NCBI RefSeq assembly: GCF_003946205.1
Contig: NZ_RHOS01000003.1
Span: forward strand, 1-64,000
DNA: 64,000 nucleotides
Direction of reading: 5' to 3'
From: Companilactobacillus keshanensis
Lineage (GTDB): Bacteria > Bacillota > Bacilli > Lactobacillales > Lactobacillaceae
The notes under the pieces are model-generated. The model had not been told where the DNA came from. It worked only from the letters and a program-made list of their open reading frames with translations, and searched no databases. The translations under genes were made by a program, and so were the position numbers. This document shows positions 1 to 8,046 of the stretch, piece after piece (within the stretch, counting starts at the first letter, position 1; each line of letters begins with the position of its first letter).

Positions 1-42
1 TCAAAAAACGCCTAATCACATTTAAGTGATTAGACGTAAAAT
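1..42 (-). terminator. Leftward intrinsic terminator at window edge
   Basis: Read on the minus strand, a stem of about 10 bp (arms CTAATCAC/GTGATTAG) ends in a run of six T. It points left, yet no minus-strand gene lies between it and the terminator at 841-880. It therefore looks like a leftover end of a unit whose body is gone, or part of a junction that truncated the next gene. Confidence 0.6.
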
Positions 43-97
43 TTCATAATCAACTCCAATTACTGGGGTTCATTGCAAAGTCTATTTTTATAGTATA

Positions 98-832
98 TTG
101 TTCTTAATATTGGCTCTAAAGTGGCAAGCACCCGTTAAGAGTCCTAAACTGTGGCAATCATTAATGCCGATGACATTTAATCAGTATTGGTTTGTAACGG
201 GTTATCTGATTTTGATATTGTTGGTACCATTTATCAATCAGTCCGTTCAAAATTTGACTAAACGACAATTTATTTATTTGTTGATAATTGTGACGATCAT
301 CTGTGGTATTTTTCCACTTGTTAATAACGACATTGCTACACAGTCAGTTGGATTAGGTGTTTTATTGGCCGTATATTTATTTGGAGTTTTTGTTGCTAAA
401 TTTATCCACAGAAGTAGCTGGAATTATGTGATAGGACTGTTGTTATTCACAGTGAATACACTGGTTATCTACATAATTATGTATTTTGAGATAATTTTGA
501 CAAAAGATCGTTTTACCAATATTTATACAGGCGTGTTCGCGATGTTGGCGGCGTTAGGCCTATTTTTGATTTTTACTAATTTCAAACCGGTTTTCCACGT
601 GATTTTTAATCAAGTGGCTCGGCACATATTTGCAGTATATTTAATAACGCAAAATGTGCTCGTTTTAAAACCACTGTGGAAGAATTTCCAATTTAAATCA
701 ATGCATGACTTAGTAAATGTTAACTTGTCGGGATTTGTCGCAGTGCTAGAAATTATGGTCGTCTGTTATTTGATAGACATAATCAGGTTAGCAATTTTTA
801 GAATTATAATCAGAGTTAGTCGTAGAAGATGA
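98..832 (+). pseudogene. Acyltransferase_3-family membrane protein, 5'-truncated
   Basis: The protein has about seven hydrophobic helices and a short basic C-terminus. The stretch NQYWFVTGYLILILLVPFIN resembles the mid-region signature of Lactobacillaceae acyltransferase-3 (OafA/YrhL-like) integral membrane O-acyltransferases, which transfer acyl groups onto surface glycans. Family members are usually about 330-370 residues and begin with helices carrying Arg/His active-site residues. Here only about 244 residues remain, and the frame is closed by a stop at 47-49. The TTG at 98 has no convincing ribosome site. The sequence to the left is a leftward terminator and not the missing 5' end. I call it a decayed remnant; a shortened functional protein is possible but less likely. 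Confidence 0.55.
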
Positions 833-840
833 TAATTAAA

Positions 841-880
841 AAAATAAGAGTATCTGGAATTTACCAGATACTCTTATTTT
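841..880. terminator. Bidirectional terminator between convergent genes
   Basis: A 17-bp near-perfect stem (841-857 with 864-880) carries A-rich and T-rich flanks, so it can stop transcription from both sides. It overlaps the stop codon of the minus-strand regulator remnant. Confidence 0.85.
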
Positions 881-2396
881 GCTTTTTTACGTTTCTTCTT
901 CATTTTTTCTACTTTTGCCTTTAATTTAGCCACATAAATTTTATTTAGTCGAATCATAAGATAAATATAATCTGATCTAGTTGAGGAAATATCCCAAGGC
1001 ATAACGACCAAGTTTTCAGGATATTTATGTAACTCTTCTTTTGTAGGATAGATATCCAAAGTTGTGATCAAAACATCGACATTCTCAAAAGTCGTGATCG
1101 GAACGATTTCCGCAAAGTCTAACGAACGAATATTTCTTGATATAACCGCTTCAATCGGATTGCCAGGATCAGCTAATAGTTTAACGTGAATAATATCGCC
1201 CTCTTTGATGGTGGAAATGTAGCTAGGTAATACTTTGAACAGATCTCTAGCTATATTTTCAGCAGCGTTATAAACACCGGGATATTTTTCAGAATCAACA
1301 TTACTGAAAAACTCATAAATATCTTGGTATAACGATGTATATTCTTTGGTATCCTCAGGTGGATCGTCATAATGACTCCATCGTACTAAGGAATCCGGAG
1401 ACATTATGTAGTAGAAGATAATCTCACGAGTGACGAAAGTCATAATGTTAGTTAAGATCCGTTGATTATGATAGACACTCATATCATCGTTATAACGTTC
1501 TTTGAGGAAGTCAACAAAACGATAAACAAGAGCGTAGAATTTGGAATTTATTTTGAAGTTTAGATTAATCGGTTTATCACTGTCTGTTTCACCGGCTTCA
1601 AAGACTATCTCTTTAAATAAATTAACAAATTTATTCTCTTCACTTAGAGCGTTGATCGGTACCAAAGTATAAGATTCAGGCTTCAAAATTGGTTCACCAA
1701 TATCGTTGTCTTCAAAGACTTCATCAAATTTACCCATGTCTTTGATATAACACCGTTTGGTGATCCTGATTTGTGAGATGGCAATTAGATATTCTAGTTG
1801 CAGACCAGCGATGGGATTGTCGAAATCAATATCGGCATCACTGATGACTTTTTTTATATTATCTTCTTGTACGAATGAAAATGGCCATTCCAAGCCGTGG
1901 TAGACTTGCCAATAGACAAAGTAAGCCATCCAACGGATATTTTTCTCGTCACCCTTGATCTCTAAAGTTGAATTAGATACTTTTAAACCAAAGTTTTTTA
2001 GAAAAATACGAAAGTTAGACATTTTACGATTCAAAGTGGATTTGCTAGTAAAGTGGTCATTGCTGAAAGCTTCTAACGATGGGTTAGGACTTGTTAGGCC
2101 ATAGTTAAAAGCCTGAAAGACAATGGCATTTTTGACCAAGTGCAGGCGGTACTTATCCACAGAGAGTTTGTCAAAATCGATTGACTCAATCTTGGTTACC
2201 TTAGGGTCAAGATCGGGAACCAATTCTAGTAAGTCGTTCAGTAAAGCCTGAAAAATATTGTAAGTTTTTTGGTATGAAATTCCATTCGATTACCAATATT
2301 GCTTAAGTTCAATTCTTGAGGAGGCAATGATTTGATTACGGTAAACATGTTATACTTTTCGACTTCTTGCCTCACTAAAAATACTTGTTCCAGCAT
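874..2396 (-). pseudogene. Mga-family transcriptional regulator, broken by a 1-base frameshift
   Basis: The open part (874-2223) encodes 449 residues typical of the Mga/AtxA-type regulators of Firmicutes. After the HTH region come PRD-like helices and the phrase FGLKVSNSTLEIKGDEKNIR, seen in many Mga-domain proteins, followed by a WPF motif. No ribosome site precedes the TTG at 2223. Upstream in another frame there is an ATG at 2396 with a GGGAG ribosome site, giving 50-odd residues of plausible N-terminal HTH. The frames join if the A6 run on the coding strand (T6 at 2265-2270) had one more A. The repaired length is about 507 residues, the usual size for the family. Either a pseudogene or a slippage-dependent gene; its target is unknown. 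Confidence 0.75.
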
Positions 2397-2451
2397 AATC
2401 CGATTCTCCCAAATAAAAATGAAGTTAAAACAGATGAATTTAATAACCTAC

Positions 2452-2480
2452 TTGATACTATGTTAACATTTATTTATAAT
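2452..2480 (+). promoter_or_regulatory. Sigma-A promoter of the lysP leader
   Basis: TTGATA (2452-2457), a 17-bp spacer and a perfect TATAAT (2475-2480). The expected start near 2487 lies just before the lysine aptamer. Confidence 0.85.
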
Positions 2481-2490
2481 GTTTTGTAAT

Positions 2491-2636
2491 CAGATAGAGG
2501 AGCATTTTCAATTAGTCACACTTTTCGAGTAATTTAGGATACTTTGACAAAGGTGTAAAAGGTGAAAATGCCGAAACGAACTCGCCCCTAATGGTGTGTT
2601 TTGTTGGGACGTTACTGAATAAGTAGCGGACTGTCG
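2491..2636 (+). ncRNA. Lysine riboswitch (L box) aptamer
   Basis: The order of conserved blocks matches the L box: AGATAGAGGAGC at 2492-2503, GAGTA at 2527-2531, AAGGTG...AAATGCCGAA at 2550-2576, GTTGGGA at 2603-2609, and the closing GTAGCGGACTGTC at 2623-2635. With the terminator that follows, it should switch off transcription of the downstream permease when lysine is plentiful. The block match was recognised by eye and not scored against a covariance model. Confidence 0.93.
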
Positions 2637-2677
2637 CAAGTTAATTGCGTTGAGCTATTGATCATTTGGATACGAAA

Positions 2678-2719
2678 GTCCTTATTGTCAGTAGTTTCTT
2701 CTGGTAATAAGGATTTTTT
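2678..2719 (+). terminator. Riboswitch-controlled terminator upstream of lysP
   Basis: Arms TCCTTATT (2679-2686) and AATAAGGA (2706-2713) are followed by seven T. It sits between the lysine aptamer and the permease, so it is the expression platform. Confidence 0.88.
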
Positions 2720-2745
2720 TAATCCAAAAAGGGGAAACGAATTAT

Positions 2746-4194
2746 ATGGAAAATACAGATGTCAACCGGTCGCTAAAGACTCGTCATTTGTCAATGATCG
2801 CTTTAGGAGGTTCAATCGGTACTGGACTGTTTGTCGCTAGTGGTTCATCCATTTCAACAGCTGGTCCTGGGGGTGCATTGATAGCCTATGTGGCTATTGG
2901 TATCATGGTTTACTTCTTGATGACTAGTTTAGGTGAGATGGCAACATACATGCCTGTTTCTGGCTCGTTCGCTACATATGCGACAAAATTTATTGATCCA
3001 GCTATGGGATTTGCCTTAGGCTGGAATTATTGGTTCAACTGGGCCATTACTTTAGCGGTTGATCTTTCGACAATTTCTTTAGTTATTAAGTATTGGTTCC
3101 CAAATTGGTCTTCATGGAAGATCAGTTTGACATTCTTGGTAGTATTGTTAGTAATTAATTTAATTTCTGTTGGTTCATTTGGTGAAACTGAATATTGGTT
3201 GTCATCAATTAAAGTTACAGCTGTTATTGTTTTCTTGATTGTTGGTGCATTAACTATCATGGGTATCTTAGGTCATGATGGAGCTGTTGGTTTATCAAAC
3301 TATACATACAAGAAGGCACCGATCGTTGGTGGAATACCCGCGGTACTGAGCGTCTTCGTTGTTGCTGGATTTTCGTTCCAGGGTACTGAACTTATCGGCA
3401 TAACAGCCGGTGAATCGGCTACACCTGAAAAGAGTATTCCAAAGGCTATCAAACAAGTTTTCTGGCGTATTTTGCTATTTTATATTTTATCAATTGCTGT
3501 TATTGGAGCTTTGATACCTTATACAAGCCCTAACTTGTTAGGTTCAGAGGCCGGAGACATTGCTATTAGTCCATTTACTATCGTCTTCAAACGTGTTGGT
3601 ATTCCACTAGCCGCTGGAGTTATGAACGCTGTTATTTTGACATCAGTTATTTCAGCTGCAAATTCTGGGTTATACGCTGCCAGTCGTATGCTTTGGTCAA
3701 TGAGTAAGCAAGGCATGGCTCCAAAGGCCTTTGAAAGAACTAATGGCCATGGGGTCCCAGTATTTTCGCTATTGTTGACTGCCATTGTTGGTGGTGCGGC
3801 TCTATTTACAAGTTTGTACGGGGATTCATTCTACGAATTATTAGTTGCTGCGAGTGGTTTAACAGGATTCATTGCTTGGCTAGGGATTGCTTTTTCACAT
3901 TACAGATTTAGAAGGGCTTATTTGAACAAGGGCTATGAATTAGATGATTTGAAGTACAAAGCTAAGTGGTTCCCATTTGGTCCAATCCTCGCTATTGTTT
4001 TAGGGATCATTATCATTATTGGTCAAGATATCAGATCACTTGTTAACTTCAATATTGGTCGTTTATTGATCAGTTATAGTGGACTGATCATTCTCTTCAT
4101 CTGTTGGTTGTACTACAAACTTAGATATAAGACTAAGTTCGTTAAATTAGATGATATTGATGTTGCCGAAACAAAGAAGAATCATCATTTTTAA
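2746..4194 (+). CDS. lysP: Lysine-specific APC permease
   Basis: Amino acid/polyamine/organocation family permease of 482 residues with about 12 membrane helices. The N-terminal part carries SMIALGGSIGTGLFVASG, the classic AAP-subfamily helix 1 motif, followed by the conserved GEMATYMPVSGSF stretch. It imports lysine with protons across the cytoplasmic membrane. The assignment to lysine rests on the family and on the lysine riboswitch directly upstream; either alone would be weaker. The ATG at 2746 follows an AAAGGGG ribosome site. The gene appears monocistronic and is preceded by its own promoter, aptamer and terminator. Confidence 0.93.
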   Translation: MENTDVNRSLKTRHLSMIALGGSIGTGLFVASGSSISTAGPGGALIAYVAIGIMVYFLMTSLGEMATYMPVSGSFATYATKFIDPAMGFALGWNYWFNWAITLAVDLSTISLVIKYWFPNWSSWKISLTFLVVLLVINLISVGSFGETEYWLSSIKVTAVIVFLIVGALTIMGILGHDGAVGLSNYTYKKAPIVGGIPAVLSVFVVAGFSFQGTELIGITAGESATPEKSIPKAIKQVFWRILLFYILSIAVIGALIPYTSPNLLGSEAGDIAISPFTIVFKRVGIPLAAGVMNAVILTSVISAANSGLYAASRMLWSMSKQGMAPKAFERTNGHGVPVFSLLLTAIVGGAALFTSLYGDSFYELLVAASGLTGFIAWLGIAFSHYRFRRAYLNKGYELDDLKYKAKWFPFGPILAIVLGIIIIIGQDIRSLVNFNIGRLLISYSGLIILFICWLYYKLRYKTKFVKLDDIDVAETKKNHHF

Positions 4195-4204
4195 AATCTA
4201 AGAG

Positions 4205-4233
4205 TTGAAAATATAATTATTTTCAATTATGAT
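4205..4233 (+). promoter_or_regulatory. Promoter of the serS T-box leader
   Basis: TTGAAA (4205-4210), 17 bp, TATGAT (4228-4233). It places the start about 35 bases before T-box stem I. Confidence 0.7.
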
Positions 4234-4273
4234 ATGTTTAAATATTAAAACTAATAGGATACCTACTCATGAA

Positions 4274-4456
4274 TCTTTCAGAGAAACGATGGTCGGTGCG
4301 AATCGTTAAGATTTCTATTCCAGTATCTTGGTAACGGGTAATTCCGTTCGGTTTGATCCGATAAAATCTGAAAGTGCAATGTGAGAACATTGAAACTGGG
4401 TGGTACCGCGAATGGTCGATTCGTCCCTTTATAGGGATGATTCGGCCATTTTTTAA
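4274..4456 (+). ncRNA. T-box leader (tRNA-Ser sensing) of serS
   Basis: Stem I is closed by CTTTCAGA (4275-4282) with TCTGAAAG (4367-4374) and begins with the usual AGAGAA block. The T-box core TGGTACCGCG is at 4401-4410. The terminator arms (about 4411-4429 and 4432-4450) enclose a short loop and end in six T. A UCC triplet (4357-4359) in the 3' side of stem I is a candidate serine specifier; that assignment is inference. Uncharged tRNA-Ser should stabilise the antiterminator and allow serS transcription. Confidence 0.93.
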
Positions 4457-4469
4457 TAGGAGGAAATTT

Positions 4470-5759
4470 ATGTTAGATATTAAATTGATCAGACAAAACC
4501 CTGATTGGGCCAAAGAAAAATTAGCTGCTCGTAGTATTCCCAATGAGGAAATTGATGAGTTGTTAGATTTAGATAGGAACCGTCGTGATTTATTAGTTCA
4601 AACAGAAACTTTGAAAGAAAAACGTAATACTGTTTCTCAAAGTATTGCCCAAAAGAAACGTAATAAAGAAAATGCCGACCAAGAAATTGCTGATATGCAA
4701 CAGGTTGGGGCTGATATTAAATCACTTGATGCTAAACTTGAAGAAGTAAATGACAAAATGACCTATATTTTAGTTCGTTTGCCAAATTTCCCTGATGATT
4801 CTGTTCCAGTTGGTCCAGATGAAAGCACTAACAAAGAGATCCGCAAATGGGGAACTATCCCAACAGAAGGCTTTAAACCAAAGCATCATTGGGATATTGG
4901 TGAACAATTAGGTATCCTTGACTTTGACCAAGCCGCTAAGGTTTCTGGTAGCCGTTTTGTTTACTATATTGGTATGGGTGCAAGATTGGAACGTGCCGTT
5001 TATAACTTCATGCTTGATCAACATCATGAGGAGGGCTATACAGAAGTTATTCCTCCATACTTGGTTAACAATGAGGCCATGTTTGGTACTAGTCAATTTC
5101 CTAAGTTTACTGAAGATGTCTATACAGTTATGGTTGACGAAAACCCTCTAACTTTGATCCCTACGGCTGAAGTTCCTTTAACAAATTACTTCGCTGGCAA
5201 AATCATTGATGGTAAAGAATTGCCTGAAAAGGTTACTGCTTTGTCACCAAGTTTCCGATCAGAGGCTGGTAGTGCTGGTCGTGATACACGTGGATTGATC
5301 AGAATGCACCAATTCAACAAAGTTGAAATGGTTAAGGTTACTGACCAAGAAAGCTCTTTTGACGAATTGGAAAAGATGACTGCTAATGCAGAAAATATCC
5401 TTCAAAAACTAAATCTACCATATCACGTTATTGTGTTATCAAGTGGAGATGCTAGTTTCAGTTCAACTAAGACATATGATCTTGAAGTTTGGTTACCTGC
5501 ACAAGATAAATATCGTGAAGTCTCAAGTTGTTCAAACTGTCTGGACTTCCAGGCTCGTCGTGCACAAATTCGTTACCGTGATGAAAATGGTAAGACAAAA
5601 CTGGCTCATACATTAAATGGCTCAGGTCTAGCCTGTGGTAGAACAGTTGCCGCAATTTTGGAAAATTACCAGAATGAGGACGGTTCAGTTACAATTCCTG
5701 ACGTTTTAGTACCATATATGGGTGGAGTTACTAAAATCACTAAAGAAAATGCCAAATAG
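4470..5759 (+). CDS. serS: Seryl-tRNA synthetase
   Basis: Class II aminoacyl-tRNA synthetase of 429 residues that charges tRNA-Ser with serine. The first 110 residues are the long antiparallel coiled-coil arm that holds the tRNA. Class II motif 2 is [20 protein letters not shown] with the downstream F-x-K-V-E, and motif 3 is [19 protein letters not shown]. The start is the ATG at 4470, which gives the usual [11 protein letters not shown] beginning and follows AGGAGG at 4459-4464; the open frame extends further upstream only through the T-box RNA. Expression is controlled by that T-box. Two tRNA genes follow. Confidence 0.98.
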   Translation: MLDIKLIRQNPDWAKEKLAARSIPNEEIDELLDLDRNRRDLLVQTETLKEKRNTVSQSIAQKKRNKENADQEIADMQQVGADIKSLDAKLEEVNDKMTYILVRLPNFPDDSVPVGPDESTNKEIRKWGTIPTEGFKPKHHWDIGEQLGILDFDQAAKVSGSRFVYYIGMGARLERAVYNFMLDQHHEEGYTEVIPPYLVNNEAMFGTSQFPKFTEDVYTVMVDENPLTLIPTAEVPLTNYFAGKIIDGKELPEKVTALSPSFRSEAGSAGRDTRGLIRMHQFNKVEMVKVTDQESSFDELEKMTANAENILQKLNLPYHVIVLSSGDASFSSTKTYDLEVWLPAQDKYREVSSCSNCLDFQARRAQIRYRDENGKTKLAHTLNGSGLACGRTVAAILENYQNEDGSVTIPDVLVPYMGGVTKITKENAK

Positions 5760-5824
5760 TTATTGACCTTTATTTGACAGATTGATAAAATTTAATAGTT
5801 GTTGAAAAACAATTATTGAATTAT

Positions 5825-5897
5825 TCCGGATTAGCTCAGTTGGTAGAGCATCTGACTGTTAATCAGGGTGTCGTCAGTTCGAGTCTGACATCCGGAG
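5825..5897 (+). tRNA. tRNA-Asn (GTT)
   Basis: 73-nt cloverleaf with acceptor TCCGGAT/ATCCGGA, anticodon loop CTGTTAA and T-arm GTCAG-TTCGAGT-CTGAC. CCA is not encoded. Confidence 0.97.
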
Positions 5898-5925
5898 TAT
5901 TAAAACTTAGGATCTGCCTAGGTGA

Positions 5926-5960
5926 TAAGATTACATCTAGTAGGTGTAATCTTTTTATTT
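5926..5960 (+). terminator. Terminator after tRNA-Asn
   Basis: Arms AAGATTACA (5927-5935) and TGTAATCTT (5945-5953) are followed by a T-rich tail, immediately ahead of the next tRNA gene. Confidence 0.7.
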
Positions 5961-5961
5961 T

Positions 5962-6034
5962 GCCAGTTTAGCTCAGTTGGTAGAGCATCGGTATCGTAAA
6001 CCGGCGGTCACAGGTTCAAATCCTGCAACTGGCA
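5962..6034 (+). tRNA. tRNA-Thr (CGT)
   Basis: 73-nt cloverleaf with acceptor GCCAGTT/AACTGGC, anticodon stem TCGGT/ACCGG and loop ATCGTAA, giving anticodon CGT for the ACG codon. Confidence 0.96.
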
Positions 6035-6082
6035 TATGTTTTTAACTACTTACTTTTGGAGATATTTTTTTATCTTTATTCC

Positions 6083-6298
6083 AGAAGGAAAAAGATGATC
6101 AAAAATTTCTGCGATGAAATAATGTGAAATTGAGGATATTTTCTATTACTATTTATAAAATAGATATGTCTGGTGAATCTATATCAGCAATTTTTGATCA
6201 CATTGATTGTCCAGTGAATTTATGTTAAGCTACCCCAATATGTCAAATAAAAATAAGCTGAAACCAACGTCGCCGTTTCATTGACACGTTGTTTTTTT
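6083..6298 (+). promoter_or_regulatory. Putative ribosome-mediated attenuator leader of the ABC-F gene
   Basis: The leader contains: a Shine-Dalgarno AGAAGGA (6083-6089); a short ORF (6095-6127); an inverted repeat TGATCAAAAATT (6096-6107) with AATTTTTGATCA (6189-6200) that would bury the first codons of that ORF; and a terminator-like hairpin CAACGT (6265-6270)/ACGTTG (6286-6291) with seven T. A competing short stem GAAAC (6260-6264)/GTTTC (6275-6279) overlaps the terminator's 5' arm. The layout resembles known ABC-F leaders in which a stalled ribosome prevents termination. The mechanism here is inference. Confidence 0.5.
6095..6127 (+). CDS. Candidate leader peptide (10 aa) upstream of the ABC-F gene
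   Basis: ATG at 6095 with a good ribosome site (AGAAGGA, 5-nt gap) encodes MIKNFCDEIM and stops at 6125-6127. It is too short to be a functional protein by itself. Its position inside a long inverted repeat and ahead of a terminator suggests a cis-acting leader peptide. Confidence 0.45.
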   Translation: MIKNFCDEIM

Positions 6299-6323
6299 AT
6301 GCGGAAAAAGGGTGGTATTGTTC

Positions 6324-7949
6324 ATGTTAACCGTCAATAATGTCAGTATGCAATTTTCAGATAGAAAGTTATACGAGGATGTTAATCTTAAGTTCACACC
6401 AGGAAATTGTTACGGGATCATTGGTGCAAATGGTGCTGGTAAATCAACATTTCTAAAAATAATTGAAGGAAAACTTCAACCAACGACTGGTACAGTTTCG
6501 ATGGGCCCTAACGAGCGTATGTCTAGTCTAAATCAGGATCACTTTGCCTTTGAAGACAACTTAGTGATGGATACGGTGATCCGAGGTCACCAAAAACTTT
6601 ACGATATCATGACTGAGAAGAACGCTATCTATTTAAAACCAGATTTTAGTGATGCCGACGGTATTCGTGCTGCTGAACTGGAAACTGAATTTGGTGAAAT
6701 GGGTGGATGGGAAGCTGAAGCTGAAGCCAGCCAAATGTTACAAGCACTAGGTATTGAAGAATCACTTCATCAATTACCAATGAGCGAATTAACCGAACCC
6801 CAAAAGGTTAAAGTATTATTAGGTCAAGCATTATTTGGAAAACCCGATGTCTTACTTCTAGATGAACCCACTAATGGTCTTGACGTTAAGTCAATTTCTT
6901 GGCTAGAAAACTTTTTGGCCGATTATGAAAATACCGTTATTGTTGTATCCCATGATAGACACTTTTTGAATCAAGTTTGTACAAATATGTGTGATGTTGA
7001 TCGTGGAAAGATAACACTGTTTGTTGGTAACTACGATTTCTGGATGGAATCCAGTGAACTTGCTACACAATTACAAGCTAATGCCAATGCAAAAAAGGCT
7101 GATCAGATCAAACAATTACAAGAATTCGTAGCTAGGTTTAGTGCGAATGCGTCTAAATCAAAACAAGCTACTTCACGTAAGAAACAATTGGAAAAAATTA
7201 CTTTAGATGATATTCAGCCTTCATCTCGTAAATATCCATTTATCAAATTCAATCCTGAACGTGAACTTGGCAAGGATCTGGTTCAATTAAAGGGTATTTC
7301 TAAATCAATCGAAGGGGTTAAAATTCTAGACAATATTAATTTGACTCTTCGTCCAAATGAAAAAATTGCCTTCATTAGTCGTAATGATTTAACAACGACA
7401 ATTTTAATGCAGATCATTTCTGGAGAAATGAAACCTGATGAGGGTGAGATTATCTGGGGACAAACAGCAAGCACGACTTATCTGCCAAAAAATGTTAATG
7501 ATTACTTTGCTGAGAATAAAATGTCCGTGATTGATTGGTTGCGCCAATTTGCCTCTAAAGAAGAGAATGACAATACATTTTTGCGTGGATTTTTAGGAAA
7601 AATGCTTTTCTCAGGAGATGATGTTAATCGTGAAGTTGACGTTATGTCTGGTGGGGAAAAGGTTCGCGCCATGCTATCTAAAATGATGTTAAGCAATGCT
7701 AATGTACTCTTACTAGATGATCCAACTAACCATTTGGATTTGGAATCTATTACAGCTCTGAATGATGGATTAGTAGGCTTCAAGGGTAGTATTATCTTCA
7801 CTTCACATGATCATGAGTTCATTCAAACGATTGCTAACCGTATTATTGAAGTTAGTCCTAAAGGAATCGTTGATCGTGCGGATACAACATATGATGAGTT
7901 TTTAGCTCACGAAAAAGTTCAAGAACAAGTAGCAAAACTATACGAATAA
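6324..7949 (+). CDS. ABC-F family ATP-binding protein (YkpA/YbiT type)
   Basis: A soluble 541-residue protein with two ATPase domains joined by the ABC-F linker (about residues 245-320, rich in Lys/Gln/Ala), and no membrane segments. ABC-F proteins bind the ribosomal E site to relieve stalled translation or displace antibiotics. Walker A of domain 1 is GANGAGKST and its Walker B is LLLDEPTNGLD. The first signature is degenerate (SELTEPQKVKV instead of LSGGE). Domain 2 has SGGEKVRAML but a weak Walker A (SRNDLTTT), and its Walker B reads LLLDDPTNHLD, with Asp466 where the catalytic Glu is normally found. Overall it resembles B. subtilis YkpA in length and linker. The ATG at 6324 follows GGGTGG; upstream in-frame starts lie in the ribosome site. 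Confidence 0.93.
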   Translation: MLTVNNVSMQFSDRKLYEDVNLKFTPGNCYGIIGANGAGKSTFLKIIEGKLQPTTGTVSMGPNERMSSLNQDHFAFEDNLVMDTVIRGHQKLYDIMTEKNAIYLKPDFSDADGIRAAELETEFGEMGGWEAEAEASQMLQALGIEESLHQLPMSELTEPQKVKVLLGQALFGKPDVLLLDEPTNGLDVKSISWLENFLADYENTVIVVSHDRHFLNQVCTNMCDVDRGKITLFVGNYDFWMESSELATQLQANANAKKADQIKQLQEFVARFSANASKSKQATSRKKQLEKITLDDIQPSSRKYPFIKFNPERELGKDLVQLKGISKSIEGVKILDNINLTLRPNEKIAFISRNDLTTTILMQIISGEMKPDEGEIIWGQTASTTYLPKNVNDYFAENKMSVIDWLRQFASKEENDNTFLRGFLGKMLFSGDDVNREVDVMSGGEKVRAMLSKMMLSNANVLLLDDPTNHLDLESITALNDGLVGFKGSIIFTSHDHEFIQTIANRIIEVSPKGIVDRADTTYDEFLAHEKVQEQVAKLYE

Positions 7950-7952
7950 AAA

Positions 7953-8003
7953 AAGAGATCAGTTATAACTTGAATTTTTATCAAGTAATGACTGATCTTT
8001 TTT
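7953..8003 (+). terminator. Terminator of the ABC-F gene
   Basis: Two-part stem (GATCAGT/ACTGATC and ACTTGA/TCAAGT) followed by six T. Confidence 0.85.
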
Positions 8004-8007
8004 AGAA

Positions 8008-8046
8008 CAAAAAAATAAACCCATTTCTTGGGATAATGGGTTTATT
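8008..8046 (-). terminator. Leftward terminator without an obvious gene
   Basis: A perfect 12-bp stem AATAAACCCATT (8014-8025)/AATGGGTTTATT (8035-8046), followed on the minus strand by a T-run (the A-run at 8008-8015). It implies leftward transcription from the 8050-8670 interval, where no recognisable gene is present. Confidence 0.75.

Noticed and set aside
2658-2840. 60-codon frame spanning the lysine riboswitch terminator and the start of lysP
   Set aside because: The region is the riboswitch expression platform; the frame has no ribosome site and overlaps lysP in another frame.
3519-3785. 88-codon minus-strand frame inside lysP
   Set aside because: Lies wholly antisense to a well-supported permease gene, has no ribosome site and no recognisable domain; a shadow frame.
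4238-4543. 101-codon minus-strand frame over the T-box and the start of serS
   Set aside because: Covers a structured RNA leader; no ribosome site; the plus-strand explanation is complete.
7502-7801. 99-codon minus-strand frame inside the ABC-F gene
   Set aside because: Antisense to conserved ATPase motifs, without start context.
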